DNA of 37,779 nt from Hyphomicrobiales bacterium (GCA_025351165.1 JANXWK010000028.1:1-37779); one strand, 5' to 3'; shown: positions 15,499 through 24,089, counted from the stretch's first letter. Program-made: numbers and translations. Notes: generated by a model not told the origin, from the letters alone.

Positions 15499-16602
15499 AT
15501 GGCTCTTGTTTCACTAAGCTCAACCAAAAATCCATCCGCTATCCTGCCTCTACGTTTTGACCCATTAGTTAAATCTTCAAATGTAATACTGCTTGCAGGA
15601 TTTCCTGGTCAAAGAGTCCTTATAAGAGAAACTTTTAATGGTATTAAAAAGGTTGGTGCATTTACAATGCGAGGTTTGCTGCAGGAGGCACAAAAACGCG
15701 GCATAAAGGCCATCACGAAAGACTATATTACAACACAGGCAGTGCAATCGATTGAACATTTAACAGCAGCGCAATTGCAGGATCCGCGTTTGGTAACTTC
15801 GCTTATTCTTGGTGCACGTATTGGCAACCATACAATTGGAAAATTAGCTGTTGGAGCTGGTATCTCGACTACAGGCCTTGCAGCGAGTGCAGCGGCGGCA
15901 AAACAAATTGGCAGTATTCATATTACAGATAAACGTAATGGTTTTCTTGAATTTGCCTTGGGTATATTTGGACTTGATACAGACCAGGCAAATACAATTG
16001 ATGAAGCAAAAATAATTAGATTTAACAAACTCTATAAACAGTATTTACCCCTGTTTGAACGCGCTGAACAAGAATGGAAAAAAGCTAATTTAGCGCAGGT
16101 AATGCCTTCTAAACTCGGTAAGAATAATATGTCAGGAGCGGCTAAAACATTTGTCGTTGGAATGCACATCAATCCTGAAGTCGTTGCAAACGCCCACCTA
16201 AGTAAAGAAATGGATTCAGTAAATGATGCATTTTCTTACATATATAAAAAGTTCTGCTCAACAACTGGATCAATTCGCTTTAAAAAAGTCAATGTTACTA
16301 AAAAAAACGTAACGAGAATAAAGAGAGTTGCTACAATTAAACTTACGACTCAGGACTTGACTGGTTTTGGACATACAACTCACACAACTACCTCAGTCGA
16401 TGTGGTCGACCCCAGCTTGAAGGTTTATAAAAATTTTGATTCAGGTCTGGTTGCAGGAGATGGACACAGTCTGATTCAGAGTAAGGAAATACCTTTTAAT
16501 TTAACAAAAGATAACAGAGGTGTTGTTGTGAAAGGAACCTGCCACACCCATAAAGAAATTATAAACGCCATAACTGACATAAAAGTATATGATGAAGATT
16601 GA
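15499..16602 (+). CDS. hypothetical leaderless protein, 367 aa
   Basis: Not recognised. It begins MALVSLSSTKNPSAILPLRF with AGGATG 5 bases before the ATG. There is no signal peptide. A Gly/Ala-rich mildly hydrophobic segment lies at about 105-145 (LILGARIGNHTIGKLAVGAG, then STTGLAASAAAAKQIG). The middle is helical and charged (KLYKQYLPLFERAEQEWKKAN). The last 110 residues are beta-like and Thr/Val/Lys-rich, with CHTHKE near the end. It follows the J-like protein by 141 bases on the same strand with similar AT-rich codon use, so the two may be co-transcribed and function together. Candidate effector by style only. Confidence 0.7.
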   Translation: MALVSLSSTKNPSAILPLRFDPLVKSSNVILLAGFPGQRVLIRETFNGIKKVGAFTMRGLLQEAQKRGIKAITKDYITTQAVQSIEHLTAAQLQDPRLVTSLILGARIGNHTIGKLAVGAGISTTGLAASAAAAKQIGSIHITDKRNGFLEFALGIFGLDTDQANTIDEAKIIRFNKLYKQYLPLFERAEQEWKKANLAQVMPSKLGKNNMSGAAKTFVVGMHINPEVVANAHLSKEMDSVNDAFSYIYKKFCSTTGSIRFKKVNVTKKNVTRIKRVATIKLTTQDLTGFGHTTHTTTSVDVVDPSLKVYKNFDSGLVAGDGHSLIQSKEIPFNLTKDNRGVVVKGTCHTHKEIINAITDIKVYDED

Positions 16603-16713
16603 CCAGGTCCTTTCTTGGTTTAATCATTTTTAACCCTAACTTGAACCCAGTCTTCGTTAACCAAATCTTTTAACCCATCATTATCCTGAATGCGTGATTC
16701 ATCATGAATGATG

Positions 16714-17616
16714 ATGAAACGTATTCTCAATATTTTTATCTGTTGCACCATTACTACAGTTGTACTTTCAGGCTGCGCAAGTTTTCGTCGTGCTGAGCGT
16801 CCTGCATGGCGCAAGCAGGCGGAACTCGCCTGTTTAAAATCAGGTGCTGTCACTGAAGACAAATATATCAAACGCGTCAACCCCATAGAGGGTCCTGGAA
16901 TATGCGGGGCAGATTTTCCATTGAAAGTCATGGCTTTTACAGCTGATGTTACTGGCTCTGTACCAGATGCCCGCAATGCTGCCATAACAGACATAACACC
17001 CCCTGCTGTTTTTGCCTGCCCGATGGTTGCTGCGATGGAAAAATGGATGGCAGACGTTATACAGCCAGCAGCCTATGCCCGTTTTGGCGAAGGTGTGCTG
17101 GAAATCAAGACTTTCGGCTCTTACAACTGCCGTTCACGCAACCACCAGTCAGGCGCACCACTGTCTGAACACAGTTTTGCCAATGCGCTTGATATTGCTG
17201 CCTTTATATTGGGCAGTGGACGTGTTGTAACTGTTGAAAAAGGCTGGAAAGGCGCCGACGATGAACGTGGTTTCCTGCGTGAAGTGCATATGGGTGGCTG
17301 CGGAATTTTTGGCACTGCTCTGGGACCTGGTTCAAACGCAATGCATTACAATCATTTTCACGTTGATATGGCACGACACAGCGCAAAAAGCAGTGGGTAT
17401 TGCAAACCAATAGTGGATGTTCCACCGCGAGTTGATCCGCTGATGGCACAAATACAAACACAACCAAGTCAACCTCAAATTTATAAAAAGCCGTCTATTC
17501 CAGTTTACAAGCTAGAACCAGCCCCTGAAATGAGTACAGACGAGCTAGAACAGGAAGAGTTTGACTCAAGCAAATATGATCTTACATCTTCAATCAGGCG
17601 GCCTCGTAAAAACTAA
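16714..17616 (+). CDS. extensin-like family lipoprotein
   Basis: Three ATG codons run in series at 16708, 16711 and 16714. I prefer the last because it begins MKRILNIF directly before a lipoprotein signal ending in VLSGCAS, a good lipobox; the product is about 300 aa. The core is the bacterial extensin-like C-terminal domain: GPGICGADFPLKV, VFACPMVAAMEKWM, FGSYNCRSRN, LSEHSFANALDIAAF, and MHYNHFHVDMARH. The His/Asp pattern in HSFANALDIA and YNHFHVD resembles D-Ala-D-Ala peptidase-like zinc folds, so a peptidoglycan role is plausible but not shown. The C-terminal tail is Pro/Gln-rich and acidic. First of three exported-protein genes on this strand. Confidence 0.85.
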   Translation: MKRILNIFICCTITTVVLSGCASFRRAERPAWRKQAELACLKSGAVTEDKYIKRVNPIEGPGICGADFPLKVMAFTADVTGSVPDARNAAITDITPPAVFACPMVAAMEKWMADVIQPAAYARFGEGVLEIKTFGSYNCRSRNHQSGAPLSEHSFANALDIAAFILGSGRVVTVEKGWKGADDERGFLREVHMGGCGIFGTALGPGSNAMHYNHFHVDMARHSAKSSGYCKPIVDVPPRVDPLMAQIQTQPSQPQIYKKPSIPVYKLEPAPEMSTDELEQEEFDSSKYDLTSSIRRPRKN

Positions 17617-17683
17617 AGTACACCTCTTGACCCTGGACAAGAACATATGCACACCTGTATGTGTTTTTGCAGGAAATTTTGAC

Positions 17684-18118
17684 ATGAAAAGATCAGCGCT
17701 TTTATTAATTTTATCCCTGTTGGGTGTAACGCCTCTCAATGCTCAAGAACGACTTAGTGCTCAAACACGGGAATATCCATATACTGCACAACTTCCAACT
17801 TGTGAGGATGGAGGAGTTACGGGCCTCATAGCAAGCCGGTTCACATCACGTGAAAGCGAATTTTGGGGAAGTGATCTTACAGTAAACGAAATTTCAAAAA
17901 TTGAGGAAACAGGCTTTAGGCCAAATGGTGCAGACCTTATTCCACGCAGATATTGCAGCGCTACCATTGTGCTGTCTGATTTAAAAAAACGTCGCATAGA
18001 TTATTTTTTAACAGAGGGCGCTGGTATTATCGGCTGGAATTATGGGGTTGACTGGTGTATTTCCGGGCTGGACAGAAGTTATGCTTATGATGGCCTTTGC
18101 CGCGCAGCAAGGCCTTGA
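17684..18118 (+). CDS. small secreted cysteine-containing protein, unknown function
   Basis: Protein of 144 aa starting at ATG 17684 with AGGAAA upstream. A clear signal peptide is present (SALLLILSLLGVTPLNAQ). The mature part has four cysteines (LPTCEDGG, RRYCSAT, DWCISG, GLCRAARP), enough for two disulfides in the periplasm. TCEDGGVTGLIASRF and VDWCISGLDR look like conserved segments; I have seen such proteins only as uncharacterised proteins in Hyphomicrobiales. Its stop is separated from the RNase T2 start by a single base, so the two are almost certainly co-translated. Confidence 0.8.
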   Translation: MKRSALLLILSLLGVTPLNAQERLSAQTREYPYTAQLPTCEDGGVTGLIASRFTSRESEFWGSDLTVNEISKIEETGFRPNGADLIPRRYCSATIVLSDLKKRRIDYFLTEGAGIIGWNYGVDWCISGLDRSYAYDGLCRAARP

Positions 18119-18119
18119 A

Positions 18120-18776
18120 ATGCTTAAAGTTATTTCTTTTCTGCTGGCACTTTTAGCGTGTAATAATAGTTTTGCTCAGTCTAACAGTCAGCATGGCGGA
18201 ACACCAGGCTCTTTCGATTTTTATGTTCTGGCTCTTTCCTGGTCTTCTGGATTTTGTGAAACAACGGGTGACAGGCAAGGTAAAAGGCAGTGTGATACAG
18301 GTTCAAACATTGGTTTTACAGTGCATGGACTTTGGCCACAGTTTGAAAGAGGCTTTCCGACTGACTGCGGTTTTGCTGCAAGATCACCCTCACAAATTTC
18401 CTTACAAAAAACGATTGGTGTTTTTCCTGATATTGGTTTGGCACGTTATGAGTGGCGCAAGCATGGCACCTGCTCTGGTTTGTCTCCTGGGGACTATTTC
18501 GATGCTGTTAAAGAAGCTAGGGACAAGGTAATTATACCGCAAAATTTTCAGATGCCTAAAACAGAGCAGGTATGGTCACCTGCCGAAATTACACGTGCTT
18601 TTACATCTAGCAACAAAAGTCTCAGGGCAGATATGATGGCTGTCACCTGCAAGCGCGGCATTTTGGAAGAGGTGCGTATTTGTTTTGAAAAAGATCTTCG
18701 TAGTTTTAAAACCTGCCCAGAAGTTGTAAGGCAAGGATGTCGTTCAGGAGACGTGAATGTACCCTCTGTAAGGTGA
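18120..18776 (+). CDS. ribonuclease T2 family protein, exported
   Basis: About 218 aa from ATG 18120, placed one base after the previous stop; it begins with a signal peptide (MLKVISFLLALLACNNSFAQ). An upstream in-frame ATG at 18042 is inside the preceding gene and would spoil the signal peptide. The two catalytic boxes are present: FTVHGLWPQ with H69, and YEWRKHGTC with E111, K114 and H115. Family members usually have His before this Glu; here it is Tyr110. RNase T2 enzymes cut RNA via 2',3'-cyclic phosphates, in bacteria usually in the periplasm. Several cysteines (46, 58, 83, 118 and later) suggest disulfides. Confidence 0.9.
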   Translation: MLKVISFLLALLACNNSFAQSNSQHGGTPGSFDFYVLALSWSSGFCETTGDRQGKRQCDTGSNIGFTVHGLWPQFERGFPTDCGFAARSPSQISLQKTIGVFPDIGLARYEWRKHGTCSGLSPGDYFDAVKEARDKVIIPQNFQMPKTEQVWSPAEITRAFTSSNKSLRADMMAVTCKRGILEEVRICFEKDLRSFKTCPEVVRQGCRSGDVNVPSVR

Positions 18777-18777
18777 T

Positions 18778-19011
18778 TTAGCGACCTCCGACTTTTTCCA
18801 TAGGTCCTGCTGGTCCAGATTCCCACATTCCACGTGGATTACTCCATTTTATGCTTCCGTATCCTTTGCCTTCTGAGAGCATAATTGCATTAGTGCGCAA
18901 ATCTGTAAAAGCCTCCTTCATGGGAGAGGGAAGTTTCTCTGTTACTGTTGGAATACACAGTATGATGGCGATTAGAACAAAGGGTGCAATTACACGAAAA
19001 AATCTTTTCAC
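18778..19011 (-). CDS. small single-helix membrane or exported protein
   Basis: About 77 aa from a GTG at 19011, preferred because GGAG lies 8 bases before it and the product then begins MKRFFRVIAPFVLIAIILCI, a membrane anchor or signal. A longer frame starts at ATG 19053. The remainder (LPSPMKEAFTDLRTNAIMLS, then GYGSIKWSNPRGMWESGPAG) is hydrophilic and Gly-rich; no family recognised. It converges on the RNase T2 gene with one base between the ends. Confidence 0.65.
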   Translation of the reverse strand: MKRFFRVIAPFVLIAIILCIPTVTEKLPSPMKEAFTDLRTNAIMLSEGKGYGSIKWSNPRGMWESGPAGPMEKVGGR

Positions 19012-19117
19012 TTTGAAGGCTCCAGAATCTATTTTAAGTGAAGGAGTAAGCAATCATATAAGTATACCCATAATTACCTTGATACTTTCTTATCCTTTAT
19101 GAAAAAAGTTTACTTCC

Positions 19118-19960
19118 ATGAACTACAGACACGCCTACCATGCTGGAAACTTTGCGGATGTATTCAAGCACACTTTGCTTACACGCATTTTGACATATTT
19201 AAATCTTAAAGAGACGCCCTATTATTATCTTGATACCCATGCAGGCATTGGGCTTTATGATTTGGAAGGTGAAGAAGCACAGCGAACGGGTGAGTGGCTG
19301 GAGGGCTTTGGCAAGCTTGAACCATTAAAATTACCATCTGAGTTAAGCCAGCTATTTGAAGCCTATCTGCATGTTGTGCATCAGGTTAGACAGCGTGGGG
19401 ACAGCCTTTATCCAGGCTCGCCAGTTATTGCACAGCACTTGATGCGAAAGCAGGATCGTTTGGCATTTTGTGAGCTTCACAAAGATGATGTGCGTGATCT
19501 AGAGCGCTGTTGTGGGTATGATAATCGCAGTAAAGTGCTGGAACTTGATGGGTTTATTGGGTTAAAAGCCTGTATACCGCCAAAAGAGCGTCGCGGGATG
19601 GTGTTGATTGATCCACCTTTTGAAAACACAAACGAATTTGAAGCTATTATAAAAGGCATTGTTCAAGCCCATAAGAAATGGGCAACAGGCATTTATGCGG
19701 TATGGTATCCCATAAAGGGAATGGAAAAAATTACTGATTTTATCAATCAACTCAAGGCAACGCAGATACCCAAAATTTTACGACTGGAACTTCTGATTGA
19801 TGATCCGCATGATACCGCAATTTTAAGTGGTTGTGGATTTGCAATCATAAACCCACCCTGGACTTTAAAAGCTGATGCTGAGCTCATACTCCCATTTTTA
19901 AGTGCGTTGATGGGACGCCAAAATATGGGAAGCTGGCGTTCGCAATGGGTGAATGCATAA
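19118..19960 (+). CDS. rlmJ: 23S rRNA (adenine-2030-N6)-methyltransferase
   Basis: Protein of 280 aa. The N-terminus MNYRHAYHAGNFADVFKH is the hallmark of RlmJ, and the catalytic motif of N6-adenine methyltransferases is LIDPPFE. YLDTHAGIGLYDL matches the family's SAM-binding region. It methylates A2030 (E. coli numbering) of 23S rRNA in the cytoplasm; in E. coli the gene is dispensable. The GST gene follows after 27 bases. Confidence 0.95.
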   Translation: MNYRHAYHAGNFADVFKHTLLTRILTYLNLKETPYYYLDTHAGIGLYDLEGEEAQRTGEWLEGFGKLEPLKLPSELSQLFEAYLHVVHQVRQRGDSLYPGSPVIAQHLMRKQDRLAFCELHKDDVRDLERCCGYDNRSKVLELDGFIGLKACIPPKERRGMVLIDPPFENTNEFEAIIKGIVQAHKKWATGIYAVWYPIKGMEKITDFINQLKATQIPKILRLELLIDDPHDTAILSGCGFAIINPPWTLKADAELILPFLSALMGRQNMGSWRSQWVNA

Positions 19961-19987
19961 TCAATATTTAAAATAAAGGACCAATAC

Positions 19988-20596
19988 ATGCTTCTTCGCT
20001 CAAATCCTGCTTCACCGTTTGGTCGTAAAGTTAAAATTGCAGCCGAACTTTTGGGTCTTCTGGCACGGATAACAGTTGTTACCGCTGATACATTAGACGC
20101 AAATGACCCATTACGGAGTGACAATCCTTTGGGAAAAATCCCCGCGCTTGTTCTTGAGGATGGCAGCTCGCTTTACGACTCGCGTGTAATTGTGGAATAT
20201 TTTGACCATCTAGCAGGTGGTGACAATGTTATACCAGTTGAACCAAATCAGCGTTTTACAGCTTTGCGTTTGCAGGCTTTAAGTGATGGGATTAGCGAGG
20301 CCGCGTTGCTGATTGTTTATGAAAGTAGATATCGGGATACGGATAAGCGCGTGGAGGCATGGGTTGAACATCAGCAGGGAAAGATTAATCGCGGTCTTGA
20401 TGCTTTAGAGGCCAATGTACCAACATTAAACACCGGTATTCCAAATATTGGGCAAATTGCTTTAGCCTGTGCACTTGGCTATCTCGACTTGCGCTTTAAC
20501 GGTATGTGGAGAAAAAGCCATCCTAAACTAGTAGAATGGCTTGCTGTTTTCAGTACGCAGTACCCTATTTTTGAAAAAACCAGGGTATCGCACTAA
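19988..20596 (+). CDS. glutathione S-transferase family protein
   Basis: Protein of 202 aa. The N-terminal thioredoxin-like domain has RSNPASPFGRKVKIAAE, with the Ser in the place of the catalytic residue, and the cis-Pro region GKIPALVLEDGSSLYDSRVI, which holds the glutathione-binding Asp-Ser. The C-terminal helical domain follows (AEAWVEHQQGKINRGLDAL-like helices). Physiological substrate unknown. AAGGA precedes the ATG and the gene is probably co-transcribed with rlmJ. Its stop overlaps the end of the opposite omp gene by 4 bases. Confidence 0.88.
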   Translation: MLLRSNPASPFGRKVKIAAELLGLLARITVVTADTLDANDPLRSDNPLGKIPALVLEDGSSLYDSRVIVEYFDHLAGGDNVIPVEPNQRFTALRLQALSDGISEAALLIVYESRYRDTDKRVEAWVEHQQGKINRGLDALEANVPTLNTGIPNIGQIALACALGYLDLRFNGMWRKSHPKLVEWLAVFSTQYPIFEKTRVSH

Positions 20597-21222
20597 AAAT
20601 GATAATCAGCGCCTAAACGCGCGATGTTGGATTTACTGTATATTCTTAGTGGACCTCCAGCTGAACGATATGTTTCACGGCCCAGATCATAGTGCAGCAG
20701 CTCAGCTTTTGCAGAAATGTTGTTGGTAATTTTGTATTGTGCACCAATACCTGCAACCCAGCCTACATGCGTTTTGCTGCTTGAATTTGCAAAATCCTTG
20801 AATTCGCCCGAACCAGCTGCCAATCCTACTGTTCCATAGGCAAGGAGTTTATCATCTATCAGGTAACCGGCTCTTACTCTGGCTGAACCAATAGCTTTTT
20901 GGCGGAATTTACCGCCAAATCCACGATTGTCCAAACCTGCATATGAGCCGTCAAGCTCAGCTCCTGCTACAAAACGATCAGACTGAATATCGCAGCCTGC
21001 CTGGGCACCAATTAATGCGCCCGATGTTGTTGCACGTGATGCACGACCTGCACCAGCACCTATATGTGCTCCTGCATGGCAGCCCTGCCAGCTTTTTGCA
21101 GGCTCTGCTGCATAGGCTGGGGCATAATTTTGCGGCGCTTTACGGCGGGGCAAATCCCCAGCATGTGTAGATGAACCCAAGCTCAAACCTGCCAAGCTTA
21201 TGGCAATCACTAAAATACGCAT
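20593..21222 (-). CDS. outer-membrane beta-barrel protein, Omp25/31 type
   Basis: About 209 aa from ATG 21222, supported by AGGAG just upstream; an in-frame ATG at 21261 is less likely. The signal peptide is MRILVIAISLAGLSLGSSTHA, followed by GDLPRRKAP, the N-terminal style of Hyphomicrobiales Omp25/31 proteins. Alternating Gly/aromatic strands follow (VGWVAGIGAQYKITNNISAK, LHYDLG), ending in GADYHF, with the terminal Phe read by the BAM machinery. Two Cys are present. Expected to be an abundant structural barrel rather than an enzyme. Confidence 0.85.
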   Translation of the reverse strand: MRILVIAISLAGLSLGSSTHAGDLPRRKAPQNYAPAYAAEPAKSWQGCHAGAHIGAGAGRASRATTSGALIGAQAGCDIQSDRFVAGAELDGSYAGLDNRGFGGKFRQKAIGSARVRAGYLIDDKLLAYGTVGLAAGSGEFKDFANSSSKTHVGWVAGIGAQYKITNNISAKAELLHYDLGRETYRSAGGPLRIYSKSNIARLGADYHF

Positions 21223-21396
21223 ATGCAACTCCTGAACTTTACTCAAAGAAATTTTCATCATTTGTTATGGTATAGCGTGTGGTAAAAATTTAAGAAAATG
21301 AAACCCTTAAACAAGACTAAAATGTTATTAATTGCATGGTTTTAATGTTAAGTATAAAAAGGACTAAATTCACTTACGCCTGTATAGTTATCATAT

Positions 21397-22185
21397 ATGT
21401 TACCTTATCCTCCACTTTCCATATTCATTATCGCCAAAAATGAGGCTGATAGATTAACGCGCACGCTTGATGCTGTGCAGGATTTAAGCGATGACATCAT
21501 AGTAGTGGACTCAGGTTCAACCGATGGCACACAAGAGTTAGCAGAACAACTTGGTGCTTTAGTTCTACACAATGACTGGGCAGGCTATGGCCCACAAAAA
21601 CGCTTTGCCGAAGAGCAATGCCGCTATGACTGGATGCTTAATATTGATGCTGATGAGGTCGTGCCACCCAATTTGGCCGCTGAAATTATTGCGCTTTTTG
21701 CCAATGGTGAGCCTGAATTTAATGCTTATAAAATTCGTATTGCAGAAATTTTCCCAGGTGAAGGTAAACCTCATTCTTTTGCTTATGCCCTTGCGCCTGT
21801 ACGGCTGTACAAGCGATCCGTTGGTCGATATTCACCCTCTATTGTGCATGACAGGGTAGATTTAAAGGTTCAAACGCGGGTGGGGCAACTTAAAAGCATT
21901 ATCCACCATTTTTCTATTCGATCCATCGGGGATCAGCTTGGCAAGCTCAACAGTTACACCGATCAACAAGTGGTGGATCTTGTTAAAAACAATAAATCTA
22001 TTCCTACCTGGCGGCTATTTGTGGAATTTCCTGCTGCGTTTTTCAAAGCCTATATTTTACGTCGCCATGCTTTTCGCGGAGTTTACGGCTTTATGACAGC
22101 CATGAATTTCGCTTTTTATCGCTGGCTGCGCGTGGCAAAAGACGTTGAGCGCAGGCGTGTTGAAGCTCTTAAGTCAAAAGATTAA
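21397..22185 (+). CDS. family 2 glycosyltransferase, LPS core type
   Basis: Protein of 262 aa with a GT-A fold: LSIFIIAKNEADRLTRTLDA at the N-terminus, DDIIVVDSGSTDGTQELAEQ, and the metal-binding region MLNIDADEVVPPNL. It resembles WaaE/KdtX-like beta-glycosyltransferases that add a hexose to the lipopolysaccharide inner core at the cytoplasmic face of the inner membrane. A C-terminal patch of basic and aromatic residues (AFYRWLRVAKDVERRRVEAL) could associate with membrane. Its stop overlaps the end of the convergent pgeF gene. Acceptor unknown. Confidence 0.85.
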   Translation: MLPYPPLSIFIIAKNEADRLTRTLDAVQDLSDDIIVVDSGSTDGTQELAEQLGALVLHNDWAGYGPQKRFAEEQCRYDWMLNIDADEVVPPNLAAEIIALFANGEPEFNAYKIRIAEIFPGEGKPHSFAYALAPVRLYKRSVGRYSPSIVHDRVDLKVQTRVGQLKSIIHHFSIRSIGDQLGKLNSYTDQQVVDLVKNNKSIPTWRLFVEFPAAFFKAYILRRHAFRGVYGFMTAMNFAFYRWLRVAKDVERRRVEALKSKD

Positions 22186-22958
22186 ACAAAAGCAATGGCT
22201 GATATGTGCCGTCCGTAATCTGGCTCATTACGATGTGTGGCGCGGCGATAACTAAAGAAGCGTTGTTCATCTGCATAGGTGCAGAAGTTTAAGTTTTTTA
22301 CCGTGCCAATACCCGCTTGCGTAAGGCGCATTGTGATATAAGCTGGTAAATCAAACATATGGTGACCAGGTGTTTTTGAAGGCTTAAAATACAGCTTGTT
22401 GTTTGTGTTTTGCACCAAAAACTGTTCAAAGAACTCTTGTCCTACTTCATAATTTGCTTGCGAAATTGTCATACCCAGGCATGCAGTAATATTTTTGCGT
22501 TTTGCGCCAAGCTTTTCCATTGCTGCAACTGTATTTTCCAATACGCCTGAAACTGCCCCTTTCCAGCCAGCATGAGCTGCGCCAATCACGCGCGCAGTGC
22601 TATCTGCGAACAGCACTGGGCCGCAATCAGCTGTCAAAATGCCAAGTGCTAAATTGGGGACATTTGTTACCATACTGTCTGCTTTTGGACGGTTATCTGC
22701 CTGCCAAGGCTCAGTTACAACCGCTACAGTATCAGAATGCACCTGATGGACTGACACCAGATTTTGAGGCAAAACACTTAATGCTCCTGCAACACGGCTA
22801 CGGTTTTCTGCAACGTTCTCAGGCACATCGCTTGATCCCTGCCCTGCATTCAATGAATTGTAAAGGTTAGTGGAAACACCGCCTTCACGCGTAAAAAAGC
22901 CATGTTTAATACCAGAAAGTGAGGATAGCTCAGATGATAGAATCGTATTTTTTTTCAT
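22182..22958 (-). CDS. pgeF: peptidoglycan editing factor PgeF (YfiH/laccase domain)
   Basis: Protein of 258 aa. Conserved zinc/copper-type ligands are visible in VSVHQVHSDTV, TADCGPVLF and GAAHAGWKGAV, and CLGMTISQANYEVG is the typical later motif. PgeF in E. coli acts on L-Ser-containing cytoplasmic cell-wall precursors; earlier annotations call it polyphenol oxidase. Third gene of the minus-strand run lgt - methyltransferase - pgeF, 27 bases after the methyltransferase stop. This gene order is frequent in Hyphomicrobiales. Confidence 0.92.
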   Translation of the reverse strand: MKKNTILSSELSSLSGIKHGFFTREGGVSTNLYNSLNAGQGSSDVPENVAENRSRVAGALSVLPQNLVSVHQVHSDTVAVVTEPWQADNRPKADSMVTNVPNLALGILTADCGPVLFADSTARVIGAAHAGWKGAVSGVLENTVAAMEKLGAKRKNITACLGMTISQANYEVGQEFFEQFLVQNTNNKLYFKPSKTPGHHMFDLPAYITMRLTQAGIGTVKNLNFCTYADEQRFFSYRRATHRNEPDYGRHISAIAFV

Positions 22959-22985
22959 ATCCTACCCTAACATGCCAAGTTATGC

Positions 22986-24089
22986 TCACAATGATGAAAA
23001 ATAGGTGGCTTCCAACACCTTGAACAAATTGCCCATGCCTGTTGAGGCGGTATCCGTTAAACGCAGCAAAGCAGATTGAATATCCAGTTTTTGTTGTTCT
23101 AATTTAGCATTTTTGATGAGAGTTTCAGCACGTTGATGAATACCAAGCTGTTCTAAAAATGCAGCCTGCGTTGTAAGCTGTGCAACTTTCAACCCTGCAT
23201 TCAAAGCTGTTTTTGCAAGTTTTTCAAAATCAACATGGGCGGTTAAATCTGCCTCGCCAACATGCTCAAGAGGCGATACCATTTTATGAGCTTTTAAGGC
23301 CTGTAATGTATCTCCAAAACCGCTTTGTGTATGACCATAATCAATAAAAAGTGCTGCGCCTGAGTGAGATTTAAGGTGGGTTGACAGGCTTTTTATAATA
23401 TCTTGTGATGCAGGTGATATTTCGAATATTGCACCATTTTTTACACCCCTCACCCGATCCTTAGGATCACCCTCTCCCACAAGGGTAGAGGGATAACCCA
23501 GCTTCAGTGTCTGTGTACTGTTTGATGAAAGGCCAAACACAAGCTCATTATTTTTATCCAGCCCAACCAATCTTTCATGCCAGCCTGAAGGCTGTTTCAT
23601 AAACTGGCGAATGGGAAGCGCATCAAAAAATTCATTAGCGATGATGATGTTTGGGCAGGCTGGCAATGTATCAATTGAATAATGCCAAGCAATCTTGTGA
23701 TTGATGAGTGCAGCTCGTTGAATTTCTCGCAAAACAGGTGATATTTCAACAAGATGAACCTCTAAAGCTGTGTTGAAATCTGGCACAGATTTGGCTGCTC
23801 GCAAAGCATCCGCCATAAGTGTGCCGCGCCCAGGGCCAAATTCCACCAGTGCAACTTTAGTGGGTGCACCCATTTTTTGCCAGCAATCTGCTGCCCAAAG
23901 GCCTATCAACTCGCCGAACATCTGGCTGATTTCTGGTGCTGTGGTAAAGTCCCCTGCCCTGCCTAACGGGTCGCGCGTCATATAATAGCCATATGTTGGG
24001 TGCGCCAGGCACAGCTCCATAAACCGTGCTATATTTACAGGGCCATCCTGCAAAATGAGCTGCTTTAAAATTAGCTCCAAAGGCGTCAT
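22986..24089 (-). CDS. class I SAM-dependent methyltransferase, MidA/NDUFAF7 family
   Basis: Protein of 367 aa. The N-terminus (PVNIARFMELCLAHPTYGYY, then DFTTAPEISQMFGELIG) and the SAM-binding VEFGPGRGTLMADALR are diagnostic; later IIANEFFDALPIRQF and ALFIDYGH also fit. The mitochondrial homologue methylates an arginine of a complex I subunit, and the bacterial target is not established. The ATG overlaps the lgt stop (ATGA). Residues about 200-215 (PSTLVGEGDPKDRVRGV) are the translation of a palindromic repeat inserted in frame; the catalytic motifs on both sides are intact, so the insertion probably sits in a tolerant loop. Confidence 0.92.
   Translation of the reverse strand: MTPLELILKQLILQDGPVNIARFMELCLAHPTYGYYMTRDPLGRAGDFTTAPEISQMFGELIGLWAADCWQKMGAPTKVALVEFGPGRGTLMADALRAAKSVPDFNTALEVHLVEISPVLREIQRAALINHKIAWHYSIDTLPACPNIIIANEFFDALPIRQFMKQPSGWHERLVGLDKNNELVFGLSSNSTQTLKLGYPSTLVGEGDPKDRVRGVKNGAIFEISPASQDIIKSLSTHLKSHSGAALFIDYGHTQSGFGDTLQALKAHKMVSPLEHVGEADLTAHVDFEKLAKTALNAGLKVAQLTTQAAFLEQLGIHQRAETLIKNAKLEQQKLDIQSALLRLTDTASTGMGNLFKVLEATYFSSL
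23446..23492 (-). repeat. palindromic repeat element inside the MidA-type gene
   Basis: On the minus strand the 47-base element begins with a stem (CCCTCTACCC, TTGT, GGGAGAGGG; one mismatch) followed by a TGATCCTAAGGATCGGGTGAGGGG module with its own stem (GATCC/GGATC). This matches the two-stem layout of the intergenic repeat common in rhizobia and resembles the element at 26424-26490. It is read through in frame by the methyltransferase gene. Confidence 0.75.

Noticed and set aside
16620-16994. Minus-strand ORF ending in GLKDLVNEDWVQVRVKND
   Set aside because: Most of it is antisense to the extensin-like gene. The last 30 codons before 16700 look protein-like but have no start or ribosome site, so at most this is a small remnant.
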